Origin: Nostoc sp. CHAB 5824
GTDB taxonomy: Bacteria; Cyanobacteriota; Cyanobacteriia; Cyanobacteriales; Nostocaceae
NCBI RefSeq assembly: GCF_020829665.1
Contig: NZ_JAIVFT010000001.1
Coordinates: 186,001 to 250,000 of the forward strand
Length of the DNA: 64,000 bases
Direction: 5' to 3'
Both the position numbers and the translations under genes were made by a program. Positions 38,211-46,086 of this stretch are shown piece after piece; the stretch's first letter is position 1; the number at the start of each line of letters is the position of its first letter. Under the pieces are notes generated by a model. It saw nothing but the letters and a program-made list of their open reading frames with translations. It was not told where the DNA came from and made no database searches.

Positions 38211-39818
38211 CTAATAACCACTAACTACTAGGGCTTCCTGCTTGGGTTTTGCCCCAAAGTTTTTGATTAATAAATCTTGCAATATTGGCTGCAAGTCTTC
38301 GCATGGTATGCCTTTGGTAACGCAAGTTCCCAAATGAGCATCTTTGCCAACTTTGCCGCCCATATATATGTCAACGCCTTCCAAGGTTTTGCCATTTTTG
38401 CGAGTTTTAGTTCCCATCAAGCCGATATCTGCAACTTGGGGCTGTCCGCAAGAGTTGGGGCAACCTGTCCAGTGAATTCGGACTGGATTGGTGAAGGTTA
38501 AATCTTCTTCTAAGGCTTTGATCATTGCTAGGGCGCGGTTTTTGGTTTCGATGAGGGCAAAGTTGCAAAATTGTGCGCCGGTGCAAGATACTAGCGATCT
38601 CGTCAGCAAACCTGGATCAATAGAAAATCTTTCCATCAAAGACTCTGTTAAAAATGTTGCTAAACGCGAGTCAGAAATGTTGGGGATAACGATGTTTTGC
38701 TCAACTGTGAAACGGATTTCGCCACTGCCGTAAACTTCCGCTAGGCGGGCAATTTCAAACATATCTTCGGCATACAACCGCCCGACGGGAATGTTCAAGC
38801 CTGCGTAATTTAATCCTGGTTGTTTTTGTTTAAATACCCCAATGTGATCGCGTTTTTCCCAGTCGATTTCGTCTTTTGCTGCTGCGGGTAATAATGATTT
38901 ACCCAAACGGCTTTCTACTTCTGCTCGAAACTTTTCTAAACCCCATTCATCAATTAGCCACATCAAGCGCGATTTTTGCCGATTAGCACGCGGGCCATGA
39001 TCGCGAAAGACTTCTAAAACCGCTCTACATACAGCTACTACATCTTCTGGAGCTACCCAAGCATTCAGAGGAATCGCCGCCTCACAACGTTTAGCTGAGA
39101 AAAAGCCACCTACAAGGACGTTAAAGCCGAATATTGGCAATTGGGAAAAATCTTGCCCAGTACCAAGTACCCAGTCCCCAGTCCCTTCTCTAAATGCGGG
39201 AACAAAAGCTAAATCGTTAATTTCAGCGTGAACTGAATTATCTCTTCCACCTGCGATCGCAATATTAAACTTCCGTGGTAAGTTGCTAAACTCTGAGTTC
39301 CCTTCCCCTTTGTTGGTGAGCATATCTTGAATTTGCTGTATCAACTCTCGTGTGTCATACAACTCATCTGCATCCAACCCCGCCACAGGATCGCCTGTGA
39401 TATTGCGGACGTTATCCATCCCTGACTGGATAGTGGTTAAACCAACTGCGTGAAATCTATTAAAGATATCTGGTAAATCTTCAATTCTGATCCCCCGTAA
39501 TTGGATGTTCTGTCTCGTAGTAATATCAGCACAACCATCATCACCGTAACGCTGCACCACTTGGGCTAAAACATGCATCTGACTGCTGCTGAGAATACCG
39601 TTAGGCATCCGCAACCGCATCATAAACTTGCCTGGGGTAACTGGGCGAAAAAACACACCCACCCACTTGAGTCGATGATCCCGATCGATTTCGTCCATTG
39701 CTTCCCAGCCCAAGGCGGCAAATTTCTCTATCTCATCCCTGATAGCGAGTCCATCTTTTTGAGCTTTGAATTTCTCGAACTTATTGAGGCTGGTAGTGGT
39801 AGTTGCTGTGTCTGTCAT
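38211..39818 (-). CDS. nirA: Ferredoxin-nitrite reductase
   Basis: The 535-residue siroheme/4Fe-4S enzyme reduces nitrite to ammonium. Cluster ligands lie in SCTGAQFCNFAL and HWTGCPNSCGQPQ. Core repeats of the nitrite/sulfite reductase family are clear (MMRLRMPNGI, TTRQNIQLRGI, TGDPVAGLD). After DLAFVPAFRE an extra stretch (about GTGDWVLGTGQDFSQLPI) seems to derive from a CCCAGTACC-type intergenic repeat inserted in frame. It is first in the nirA-nrtP-narB unit, driven by an NtcA-type promoter. Confidence 0.95.
   Translation of the reverse strand: MTDTATTTTSLNKFEKFKAQKDGLAIRDEIEKFAALGWEAMDEIDRDHRLKWVGVFFRPVTPGKFMMRLRMPNGILSSSQMHVLAQVVQRYGDDGCADITTRQNIQLRGIRIEDLPDIFNRFHAVGLTTIQSGMDNVRNITGDPVAGLDADELYDTRELIQQIQDMLTNKGEGNSEFSNLPRKFNIAIAGGRDNSVHAEINDLAFVPAFREGTGDWVLGTGQDFSQLPIFGFNVLVGGFFSAKRCEAAIPLNAWVAPEDVVAVCRAVLEVFRDHGPRANRQKSRLMWLIDEWGLEKFRAEVESRLGKSLLPAAAKDEIDWEKRDHIGVFKQKQPGLNYAGLNIPVGRLYAEDMFEIARLAEVYGSGEIRFTVEQNIVIPNISDSRLATFLTESLMERFSIDPGLLTRSLVSCTGAQFCNFALIETKNRALAMIKALEEDLTFTNPVRIHWTGCPNSCGQPQVADIGLMGTKTRKNGKTLEGVDIYMGGKVGKDAHLGTCVTKGIPCEDLQPILQDLLIKNFGAKPKQEALVVSGY
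39141..39190. repeat. Repeat-derived insertion in nirA
   Basis: CCCAGTACCAAGTACCCAGT and the following CCCCAGTCCC match the low-complexity sequences usual between Nostoc genes, such as the CCCCAGTCCCC repeats near 48230-48255. They add about 18 residues not expected in NirA. Confidence 0.6.
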
Positions 39819-40078
39819 GAGGCTGACTCTCGTTTAAATTACTGAATATGGTGATAATTGCCCAATATCAATCAACCCGTAGTTCCATCAGATGTTGTAT
39901 CTACGAGGGTTGGGGAATAAAAACTTAATATTTGCTTACGGTTGATTATTTTTAGTTCAGAGCATTCAAAGCGAAACTCCAAACCCGTAATTAGTTAAGG
40001 AAAACTTGTCACCATTTACATCTTGGAAGTTTGTCAAGCAGGTTTAGATAATGTTCATGTAACAATTTCGATACTCAT

Positions 40079-40120
40079 AAGTTAAAGCCAGATTTCTGTT
40101 AAAATCGTATAAAATGTTAC
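40079..40120 (-). promoter_or_regulatory. NtcA-activated promoter of nirA
   Basis: On the minus strand GTAACATTTTATAC (40120-40107) matches GTA-N8-TAC. Exactly 22 bases further is TAACTT (40084-40079), a TAN3T -10 box. This is the canonical class II NtcA promoter, giving a leader of about 250 bases before the nirA ATG. NtcB would bind close by. Confidence 0.85.
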
Positions 40121-40315
40121 GGTTTTTTGGTAAAATCGCTGAAAACGAATAAAAAATATGCATTTTTTGCATCAAAGCCAGCCAATAACCCACGCAAACC
40201 CCTTAATGAAGGGTATTTGAAATGCTCGAAGGAATTTTGAATTGGCATAGATCAATCCTGAATCCAAAATTGAGTGGCAGATGTTAGTTAAAACTTAGAT
40301 ATTATTTCAGCAGCT

Positions 40316-40729
40316 ATGAAACGTCGTGATTTTATTAATTGGGTAGGTTTGGGTGGGATAGCGAGTTCTCTACCTGTAGCGATCGCAGCTTGTTCTTCTC
40401 AAACAACTTCAACATCTGGGGATTGGCAAACAGTCGGTACTTCGGCAGAATTAGATAAAACAGGTCAATTGCTAGCGAAAAATTCACCTGCTGGCCCTGT
40501 GTTAGTAATCGGTACATCTAAAGCTGCAAATCTGACAGCAGTTAACCCTACCTGTACTCACGCAGGTTGTACGGTGGGATGGAAAGCTGAGGCAAAAAAA
40601 TTCGTCTGTCCTTGTCATGGTTCAGAATACGGAATTGACGGTAAGGTGCAAAAAGGCCCAGCCACAGAAGCGCTTAAAACTTACGCCGCCAAGATTGAGA
40701 GTAATTCAGTTGTAGTCAAGCCAAGTTAA
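40316..40729 (+). CDS. Tat-exported Rieske 2Fe-2S protein
   Basis: The 137-residue protein has a twin-arginine signal (MKRRDFINWVGLGG), a possible lipobox Cys (AIAACSS) and a Rieske domain with CTHAGC and CPCHGS ligating one 2Fe-2S cluster. It is much shorter than PetC and resembles small soluble Rieske proteins. It is divergent from nirA and 20 bases before nirB, so it is likely co-transcribed with it. Its redox partner is unknown. Confidence 0.85.
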   Translation: MKRRDFINWVGLGGIASSLPVAIAACSSQTTSTSGDWQTVGTSAELDKTGQLLAKNSPAGPVLVIGTSKAANLTAVNPTCTHAGCTVGWKAEAKKFVCPCHGSEYGIDGKVQKGPATEALKTYAAKIESNSVVVKPS

Positions 40730-40749
40730 ACAATACAATTCAGGATATC

Positions 40750-42087
40750 GTGAGTAATATCAACCAGCTTTTGGTGCAAGCCCAGACAGCATACGATGCA
40801 GCTGATTGGTCATCACTAATTCAATATTTACAACAATTAATTTTAGGAACAGATTCTGAACATCCAGAGATAGTTAAAAACCGAGAATATCTGCTGACAT
40901 TAACACTTTCAATGTTAGAGTTGGGAGATTTTCAGCAACGCTGGGAAATTACCAAGGTGTTGACTCACTTGGGGAATATTGCGATCCCACCACTCATTGA
41001 GATATTAAAAGATGAAAACGCAGAAGAAGAATTGCGTTGGTATGCAGCACGGACTTTAGGCGAATTTAAGCACCCAGATGCCATCGCGTCCTTAGTGGAA
41101 TTATTGAAAACCGATGAGGATGAAGAACTCAAAGCGATCGCAGCCACAGCACTGGGGCAAATGGGTACTCTTGCGATCGGTGCACTCTCTGAACTTTTAT
41201 TAGATGAAAATACAAGGCTTTTAGCAGTGCGATCGCTTTCTTGCATTCCCCAAACACAAACCATCACACCGCTGTTAAGTGTAGTGCAAGATCCACAAGC
41301 AACAATCCGCACGGCTGCAATTGAAGCCCTCAGCAGCTTTCATGACGAACGTGTGCCACCAATCCTTTTAAACGCTTTGGATGATATAGCCGCCACAGTT
41401 AGGCGTGCAGCAGTCCTTGGTTTAGGTTTTCGCCCCGACTTACGCGAAACATTAGATTTGGTGACAAGACTACAACCCAAGCTTTACGACTTTAACCTTG
41501 ATGTTTGTTGTGCAGCCGCAGTTTCTCTTTCTCGCATGCGTTGTGATGAGGCAGCCCAGCAATTATTTAAGGTGCTAATATCACCCCATACACCGCTACC
41601 ACTGCAATTAGAAAGCATCCGCGCTTTAACTTGGGTGGGGACACCATCCAGTTTGGAATATTTGCAAACAGCATTTAATCAAAGCACATCTGAGACAGTT
41701 TGGCAAGAAATTGTTACAGTTTTGGGACGAGTGCAAAAGCCGCAAACTACACCAGCCGCAGAAATTTTATTGCAAATACTGCGATGCCTTTCTTACGGAA
41801 CGCTACGCGAACGGCGAGCTTCGCTAACGCAGCATCCAGCCACAGAAATTGCCAGCATCAAAAGTGCGATCGCTTTGTCTTTAGGGCAGTTAGGCGAAAT
41901 GCAAGCTATTGAACCATTGATTTCGCTGCTAGCTGATCCTAATGTATCGGTAAGACTACATGCGATCGCTGCACTGAAAAATTTGGATTGGGAAGCCGCA
42001 CATCAACAATTGCAACAGTTAGCAAATAACGCCACACTGACACCAGATTTGCAACAAGGAATAGCGATCGCTTTAGCTGAGTGGTAA
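40750..42087 (+). CDS. nirB: HEAT-repeat protein NirB
   Basis: The 445-residue protein is built of PBS-lyase-type HEAT repeats (IPPLIEILKDE..LRWYAARTLGE, IASLVELLKTDEDEELKAIA). In Anabaena the HEAT-repeat gene nirB near nirA is needed for full nitrite reductase activity, and the location here supports that identity. The start is GTG. Near residues 345-360 (CLSYGTLRERRASLT) the frame is formed by a dispersed repeat (about 41781-41835). The name differs from the enteric nirB enzyme. Confidence 0.8.
   Translation: MSNINQLLVQAQTAYDAADWSSLIQYLQQLILGTDSEHPEIVKNREYLLTLTLSMLELGDFQQRWEITKVLTHLGNIAIPPLIEILKDENAEEELRWYAARTLGEFKHPDAIASLVELLKTDEDEELKAIAATALGQMGTLAIGALSELLLDENTRLLAVRSLSCIPQTQTITPLLSVVQDPQATIRTAAIEALSSFHDERVPPILLNALDDIAATVRRAAVLGLGFRPDLRETLDLVTRLQPKLYDFNLDVCCAAAVSLSRMRCDEAAQQLFKVLISPHTPLPLQLESIRALTWVGTPSSLEYLQTAFNQSTSETVWQEIVTVLGRVQKPQTTPAAEILLQILRCLSYGTLRERRASLTQHPATEIASIKSAIALSLGQLGEMQAIEPLISLLADPNVSVRLHAIAALKNLDWEAAHQQLQQLANNATLTPDLQQGIAIALAEW
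41781..41835. repeat. Dispersed repeat inserted in nirB
   Basis: CTTACGGAACGCTACGCGAA and the following CGGCGAGCTTCGCTAACGC are typical of Nostoc repeats and keep the reading frame. The encoded residues break the HEAT pattern. Confidence 0.6.
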
Positions 42088-42089
42088 AT

Positions 42090-42415
42090 TTTCTCAAAGA
42101 AGAACTTATTAATCAAGGGATTATTCAAGAAGGTATTGAAAAAATTAGTGGGATTCGCAATGTTATTGTTCACAGTGGTGGAGTAGTAGATCCTGCTTAC
42201 TTCGACGCTACCCCCAAAGTAGTTCTCAAGAAGGTGACAGCATAGAGGTTGACTTACAGGATATGGCTAGCATCTCAGAAAATATTAGATTGACAGTTGG
42301 TATCATCGAAAGTTTAGTTACTCAGAAGTTTGGAGATATTGCTATTACTGAATGGTCAACACAGTCTGATATGTATCTTGAATACATATTGGGCTTGAAG
42401 AATTATGCGGTATGA
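42090..42415 (+). pseudogene. C-terminal remnant of a frameshifted gene, HEPN-like
   Basis: Directly after nirB one frame reads ...IRNVIVHSGGVVDPAYFDA and stops at 42243-42245. The next frame continues SIEVDLQDMASISENIRL to a stop at 42415. Together they look like the C-terminal part of a protein whose IRNVIVHSGG resembles RNxxxH-type HEPN motifs. There is no start, and a frameshift lies near 42225-42240. The original function is uncertain. Confidence 0.5.
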
Positions 42416-42503
42416 CACGGATTGGAGCAGACAGAGGAATAGAGAAGTAGCCTAGAGAAAGTAAGATAATTTATGCGAGCAAAGGTAATGAGGAGCAAGA
42501 ATT

Positions 42504-42680
42504 ATTCCTACATCAGAACAAAAGACGCAGTGCTTTATACTGTGCTGCTGGTTTACTAAGTTTTTCTTGCCCATAAATTTGGTTCGTGTAGACGAACGAA
42601 CAGGGAATGTGTTCTTCTTGGCAGGCGAGGAGAATATTATTGAAATATATTCTAATGGCAGATGGAGGTACGTGCAATGA
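42504..42680 (+). CDS. DUF6888-family small protein with a probable ATT start
   Basis: The frame reads IPTSEQKTQCFILCCW at the start and then LPINLVRVDERTGNVFFLAG, ending NGRWRYVQ. The second half matches the DUF6888 family often coupled to DUF6887. No ATG, GTG or TTG lies at the expected start, but AGGAG stands eight bases before an ATT that aligns with the family Met. Its stop overlaps the next gene's ATG (ATGA). Either a non-standard start is used or the gene is decaying. Confidence 0.55.
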   Translation: MPTSEQKTQCFILCCWFTKFFLPINLVRVDERTGNVFFLAGEENIIEIYSNGRWRYVQ

Positions 42681-42886
42681 GCAAACCTAACTTTCAAGCA
42701 ATGAGTCAGAAAGAGTTGCAAGCCTACGTTTTAGTTTATCGGGATAATCAAGAAGCATTTTATGCATATCTTGATAAGCTACACGCAGAAGCTAACTGGG
42801 TTGAAATGCCGCCGTTACAGTCTCCAGATGATTTGGAAAATTATCCTGAATTTATTGAACGGGTTCGCAACGGTTCGGAGCCATGA
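42677..42886 (+). CDS. DUF6887-family small protein
   Basis: The protein has 69 residues from the ATG at 42677 (MSKPNFQAMSQKELQAYVLV); a start at 42662 is less likely because this ATG overlaps the upstream stop as ATGA. It includes DNQEAFYAYLDKLHAEANWV and ends RVRNGSEP. This family is common in Nostoc next to DUF6888. Function unknown; toxin-antitoxin-like pairing has been suspected but I cannot support it. Confidence 0.7.
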   Translation: MSKPNFQAMSQKELQAYVLVYRDNQEAFYAYLDKLHAEANWVEMPPLQSPDDLENYPEFIERVRNGSEP

Positions 42887-43000
42887 GATAGCGATTACAG
42901 GCACAATACCCATCCAGAGGGTTACAGTTGCTTCTTTGGAAATTAATAGATCGATACGTAGCTTGTTGAACTCCAAAATGAGACGGTAAGAGCATTTTGC

Positions 43001-43276
43001 ATGGAATTTGAATGGAACCCAGACAAAGCGGCGTTAAACCTTGAGAAACATGGTATTTCGTTTCCGGAAGCCGCAACCGTGTTTAACGACCCGCTATCTG
43101 TGACCTTTCCCGATCTTGACCATTCTATTGGAGAAAGCCGTTATATGATCATTGGTGTATCTAGGTTTGGACAACTCTTAGTCGTTGCACACATTGATCG
43201 AGGAGAAAAAGTACGAATTATCAGCGCTCGAAAAGCCACCCATCAGGAGAAAAAGTTTTATGAACAAAGAAATTGA
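43001..43276 (+). CDS. brnT: BrnT-type toxin
   Basis: The 91-residue protein has the BrnT signature FEWNPDKAALNLEKHGISF and RIISARKATHQEKKFYE. It is a RelE-fold ribonuclease toxin. The next gene overlaps its end by 17 bases, the usual toxin-then-antitoxin arrangement. Confidence 0.88.
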   Translation: MEFEWNPDKAALNLEKHGISFPEAATVFNDPLSVTFPDLDHSIGESRYMIIGVSRFGQLLVVAHIDRGEKVRIISARKATHQEKKFYEQRN

Positions 43277-43505
43277 GAATGAAATGGAAGACGAATTACA
43301 TTCTGAATATGACTTTGCTCAAATGGAGGGAGGCATCGGAGGTAAGTATATTGAGCGGTATCGTCAGGGAACAAACTTAGTCCTTTTAAATCCCGATGTT
43401 GCCCAAGCTTTTCCTAATGATAAAACGGTGAATGATGCATTGAGACTGTTAATTCAGGTTGCCCAACGCCAACAGCTTAACACTACGGTGCAGCAGACAG
43501 AATAG
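43260..43505 (+). CDS. Antitoxin partner of BrnT
   Basis: The protein has about 81 residues from the ATG at 43260 (MNKEIENEMEDELHSEYDFA), with KYIERYRQGTNLVLLNPDVA and a C-terminal NDALRLLIQVAQRQ helix like ribbon-helix-helix antitoxins. It is not a typical BrnA. The longer upstream frame overlaps BrnT and is unlikely. Confidence 0.75.
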   Translation: MNKEIENEMEDELHSEYDFAQMEGGIGGKYIERYRQGTNLVLLNPDVAQAFPNDKTVNDALRLLIQVAQRQQLNTTVQQTE

Positions 43506-43887
43506 AAATAGTCAACATAATTCGTAATTAGTAAATGCAAATATGACGCGTAGGTGTAGCCCGCCGTAGGCATCGCAACCGTATTCGCAAGTTGCACGGC
43601 TATTTGCTTGAGGTTTCAAAGAAAGTTGTGTAACTGAAACCTTATAATGTGATGAATTAAAAATCTTATTTAAAAATTTATATATTGCAGAAGAAAATAG
43701 TCAAGTCTTTTTTGGCGGAATTTACCAAAAAATTTTGTGCAAAGCGGATAATTTGCGAAGAAGGGAGTATAGCCCGATTTACATAAATATAAATTTTTAG
43801 AAAAGACCTGTAACAAAATATACTAAATTTTAAATAAAAAACCGTTAACTTAATGAAACCGATAAATGTAATTCAGGCTACATAAAA
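43506..43887. other. ntcB upstream region with a dispersed repeat
   Basis: This region holds AGCCCGCCGTAGGCATCGC (about 43560), of the eboA/glycosyltransferase repeat family, and the NtcA-type promoter of ntcB (43810-43851). No gene was seen. Confidence 0.6.
43810..43851 (+). promoter_or_regulatory. NtcA-activated promoter of ntcB
   Basis: GTAACAAAATATAC (43810-43823) matches GTA-N8-TAC. TAACTT (43846-43851) follows after exactly 22 bases, the same -10 sequence and spacing as at nirA. The ntcB ATG is 36 bases further. In Anabaena ntcB is NtcA-dependent. Confidence 0.85.
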
Positions 43888-44835
43888 ATGCGCCTAGAGC
43901 AGTTGCAAGCCTTTCTAGCGATCGCACAAACCGGCAGCTTTCAACAAGCAGCGCGAAAATGTGGCGTTACCCAATCTACGATTAGTCGCCAAATCCAGGC
44001 ATTGGAAGCAGATTTGGGTGTAGAACTGTTTCACAGAACTAGTAATGCAAAATTGACGCTAGGAGGTGAATGTTTACTACCCCGTGTCCGCAAAATTTGC
44101 CAAGAATGGCAGACAGCCACAGAAGAATTAGCTGATTTAATCGCGGGAAAGCAGCCAGAACTTTGCATTGCCGCGATTCATTCCCTCTGTGGATCTTACT
44201 TACCCCCAGTGTTGCAAAAATTTTGTCATGCTTATCCAGATGTGCAATTGCGGGTGACTTCGTTGGGAAGCGATCGCGCCCTGAAAGTCCTCAAAGATGG
44301 ATTGGTGGATTTAGCAATTGTGATGAATAATCGCTTCTTAACTACTGGCAGAGAAATGGTTCTAGAAGTACTTTATGATGAACCGATAGAAGTTCTCACC
44401 GCAGCCAATCATCCCCTAGCTCAATATGAATACGTACCTTGGTCGGAGCTAATTCGTTATCCCCAAGTGGTTTTTAAAGATGGTTATGGGATGCAGCGCT
44501 TAATACAAGATAGATTTGAGCGAATGGAAGCTACACTTCAGGCGGCTTTAGAGGTAAATACCCTAGATGCCTTCCGGGGAGTGGTGCGCCAAGGAGAACT
44601 GATAGCTTTGCTACCTAAATCAGCATTAGTGGAAGCTCGTCTTGACCCTACCCTAGCGATTCGTTCCTTAGCCAGCAATAATATTACTGGTTTAGGAGAT
44701 GGTTCGAGTTTGACTCGTCGGGTAGTTATGGTCACAACTCAAGACCGTCTCCAAATTGCGCCTATCAAGCACTTTTGGCAACTCGTGCGGGAAAATATCC
44801 CATTACAAATTCACCAGCAGCGATCGGCTTCTTAA
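43888..44835 (+). CDS. ntcB: LysR-type nitrate-assimilation activator NtcB
   Basis: The 315-residue LysR regulator has a winged-helix N-terminus (QAARKCGVTQSTISRQIQAL) and a periplasmic-binding-like effector domain. NtcB activates nirA-operon transcription with NtcA, responding to nitrite. Position beside nirA, nirB and cnaT and the NtcA promoter support the call over a generic LysR. Confidence 0.88.
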   Translation: MRLEQLQAFLAIAQTGSFQQAARKCGVTQSTISRQIQALEADLGVELFHRTSNAKLTLGGECLLPRVRKICQEWQTATEELADLIAGKQPELCIAAIHSLCGSYLPPVLQKFCHAYPDVQLRVTSLGSDRALKVLKDGLVDLAIVMNNRFLTTGREMVLEVLYDEPIEVLTAANHPLAQYEYVPWSELIRYPQVVFKDGYGMQRLIQDRFERMEATLQAALEVNTLDAFRGVVRQGELIALLPKSALVEARLDPTLAIRSLASNNITGLGDGSSLTRRVVMVTTQDRLQIAPIKHFWQLVRENIPLQIHQQRSAS

Positions 44836-44941
44836 ACGCCATTAGTTATTTAGTCATTGGTCATTAGTCATTTTTAGAAAGGACAATGGACAAATGACAT
44901 AGACACATCTGCGGCTTCCCGCAGGGTAGGACAAAGCACAA

Positions 44942-46015
44942 ATGAGCAACATATTTAGGGAATTACTACAAAAAGTAGGTAGCGGAAACCATACAGGTGA
45001 GAATTTAACTCGCGCCCAAGCAGCCACCGCAACTAAAATGATGCTGCTGGGTGAAGCGACACCAGCCCAAATCGGAGCGTTTTTGATTGCTCATCGAATC
45101 AAACGTCCTACGGGGGAAGAGTTAGCGGGAATGTTGGATGCATATTATGAACTGGGGCCAAAACTGCAACCAATAGCCTCTGGGCGACCAGCGATCGCTC
45201 TTGGTATACCCTATGATGGCAGAACACGCACAGCACCAATTAGTCCCGTCACAGCTTTACTACTCGCCGCAGTTGGACAACCAGTGGTAATGCACGGTGG
45301 TGATCGCCTCCCAACTAAGTACGGCTTACCCCTGATAGATATTTGGCAGGGTTTAGGAGTTGATTGGACTACCCTACCACTAGCAAAAACCCAACAGGTG
45401 TTTGAGCAAACAGGAATCGGCTTTATTTATCTACCTCAGCATTTTCCCTTAACTAACAGTATTTGGGAGTACCGCGACCAACTTGGCAAACGTCCGCCCC
45501 TAGCGACAATGGAGCTAATTTGGTGTCCTTATGCCGGAGATACTCACGTAATTGCTGGGTTTGTCCATCCCCCGACAGAAGGGATGTTTCAGATAGCTCT
45601 CAGGCTGCGAGGAGTATCAAAATTTACATTAATAAAAGGATTGGAAGGGAGTTGCGACTTACCGCGCGATCGCACTGCGATCATCAGCTTATCTTCACCC
45701 GTAGCATCCCAAGAGGTAGAACGATTGCACCTCGTACCGCGTGATTACGGCTTTACTACCAAAAACGTACCTCTTGGAACTACTAAAGAACTGATGACGG
45801 ATATTCAGGAAGTTTTAGCAGGAAAACCAGGCGAATTAATGCAAACAGCCTTGTGGAATAGCGGATTTTACTTATGGCGGAGTGGTATTTGTCCAGATAT
45901 GTCAGAGGGTTTAGCTAAAGCAGAAGAATTATTAACCAATGGTGTGGTAGCAGCTAAACTCCAACAACTCAGCCAGTTAGTAAATTCGCCCTCAGCAGCA
46001 TTTGTGCCAGTGTAA
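44942..46015 (+). CDS. cnaT: CnaT, anthranilate phosphoribosyltransferase-family regulator of nitrate assimilation
   Basis: The 357-residue protein resembles TrpD-type phosphoribosyltransferases: LTRAQAATATKMMLLGEATP, AQIGAFLIAHRIKRPTGEE, VMHGGDRLPTKYG and AFVPV at the end. In Anabaena cnaT is required for nir-operon expression. The gene follows ntcB by about 105 bases on the same strand. The reaction is unknown. Confidence 0.85.
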   Translation: MSNIFRELLQKVGSGNHTGENLTRAQAATATKMMLLGEATPAQIGAFLIAHRIKRPTGEELAGMLDAYYELGPKLQPIASGRPAIALGIPYDGRTRTAPISPVTALLLAAVGQPVVMHGGDRLPTKYGLPLIDIWQGLGVDWTTLPLAKTQQVFEQTGIGFIYLPQHFPLTNSIWEYRDQLGKRPPLATMELIWCPYAGDTHVIAGFVHPPTEGMFQIALRLRGVSKFTLIKGLEGSCDLPRDRTAIISLSSPVASQEVERLHLVPRDYGFTTKNVPLGTTKELMTDIQEVLAGKPGELMQTALWNSGFYLWRSGICPDMSEGLAKAEELLTNGVVAAKLQQLSQLVNSPSAAFVPV

Positions 46016-46086
46016 TTAATTACGAATTACGTAGCTTGCTTCTCGCCTTCTCTACGAGACGCTACGCGAATGGCGAGTATTACGAA

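Noticed and set aside
40070-40085. Second GTA...TAC near nirA (GTAACAATTTCGATAC)
   Set aside because: The spacer is 10 bases; the correctly spaced site at 40107-40120 explains the promoter.
44700-44725. GGTTCGAG-type sequence recalling a tRNA T-arm
   Set aside because: It lies inside ntcB and no acceptor or anticodon stem surrounds it.
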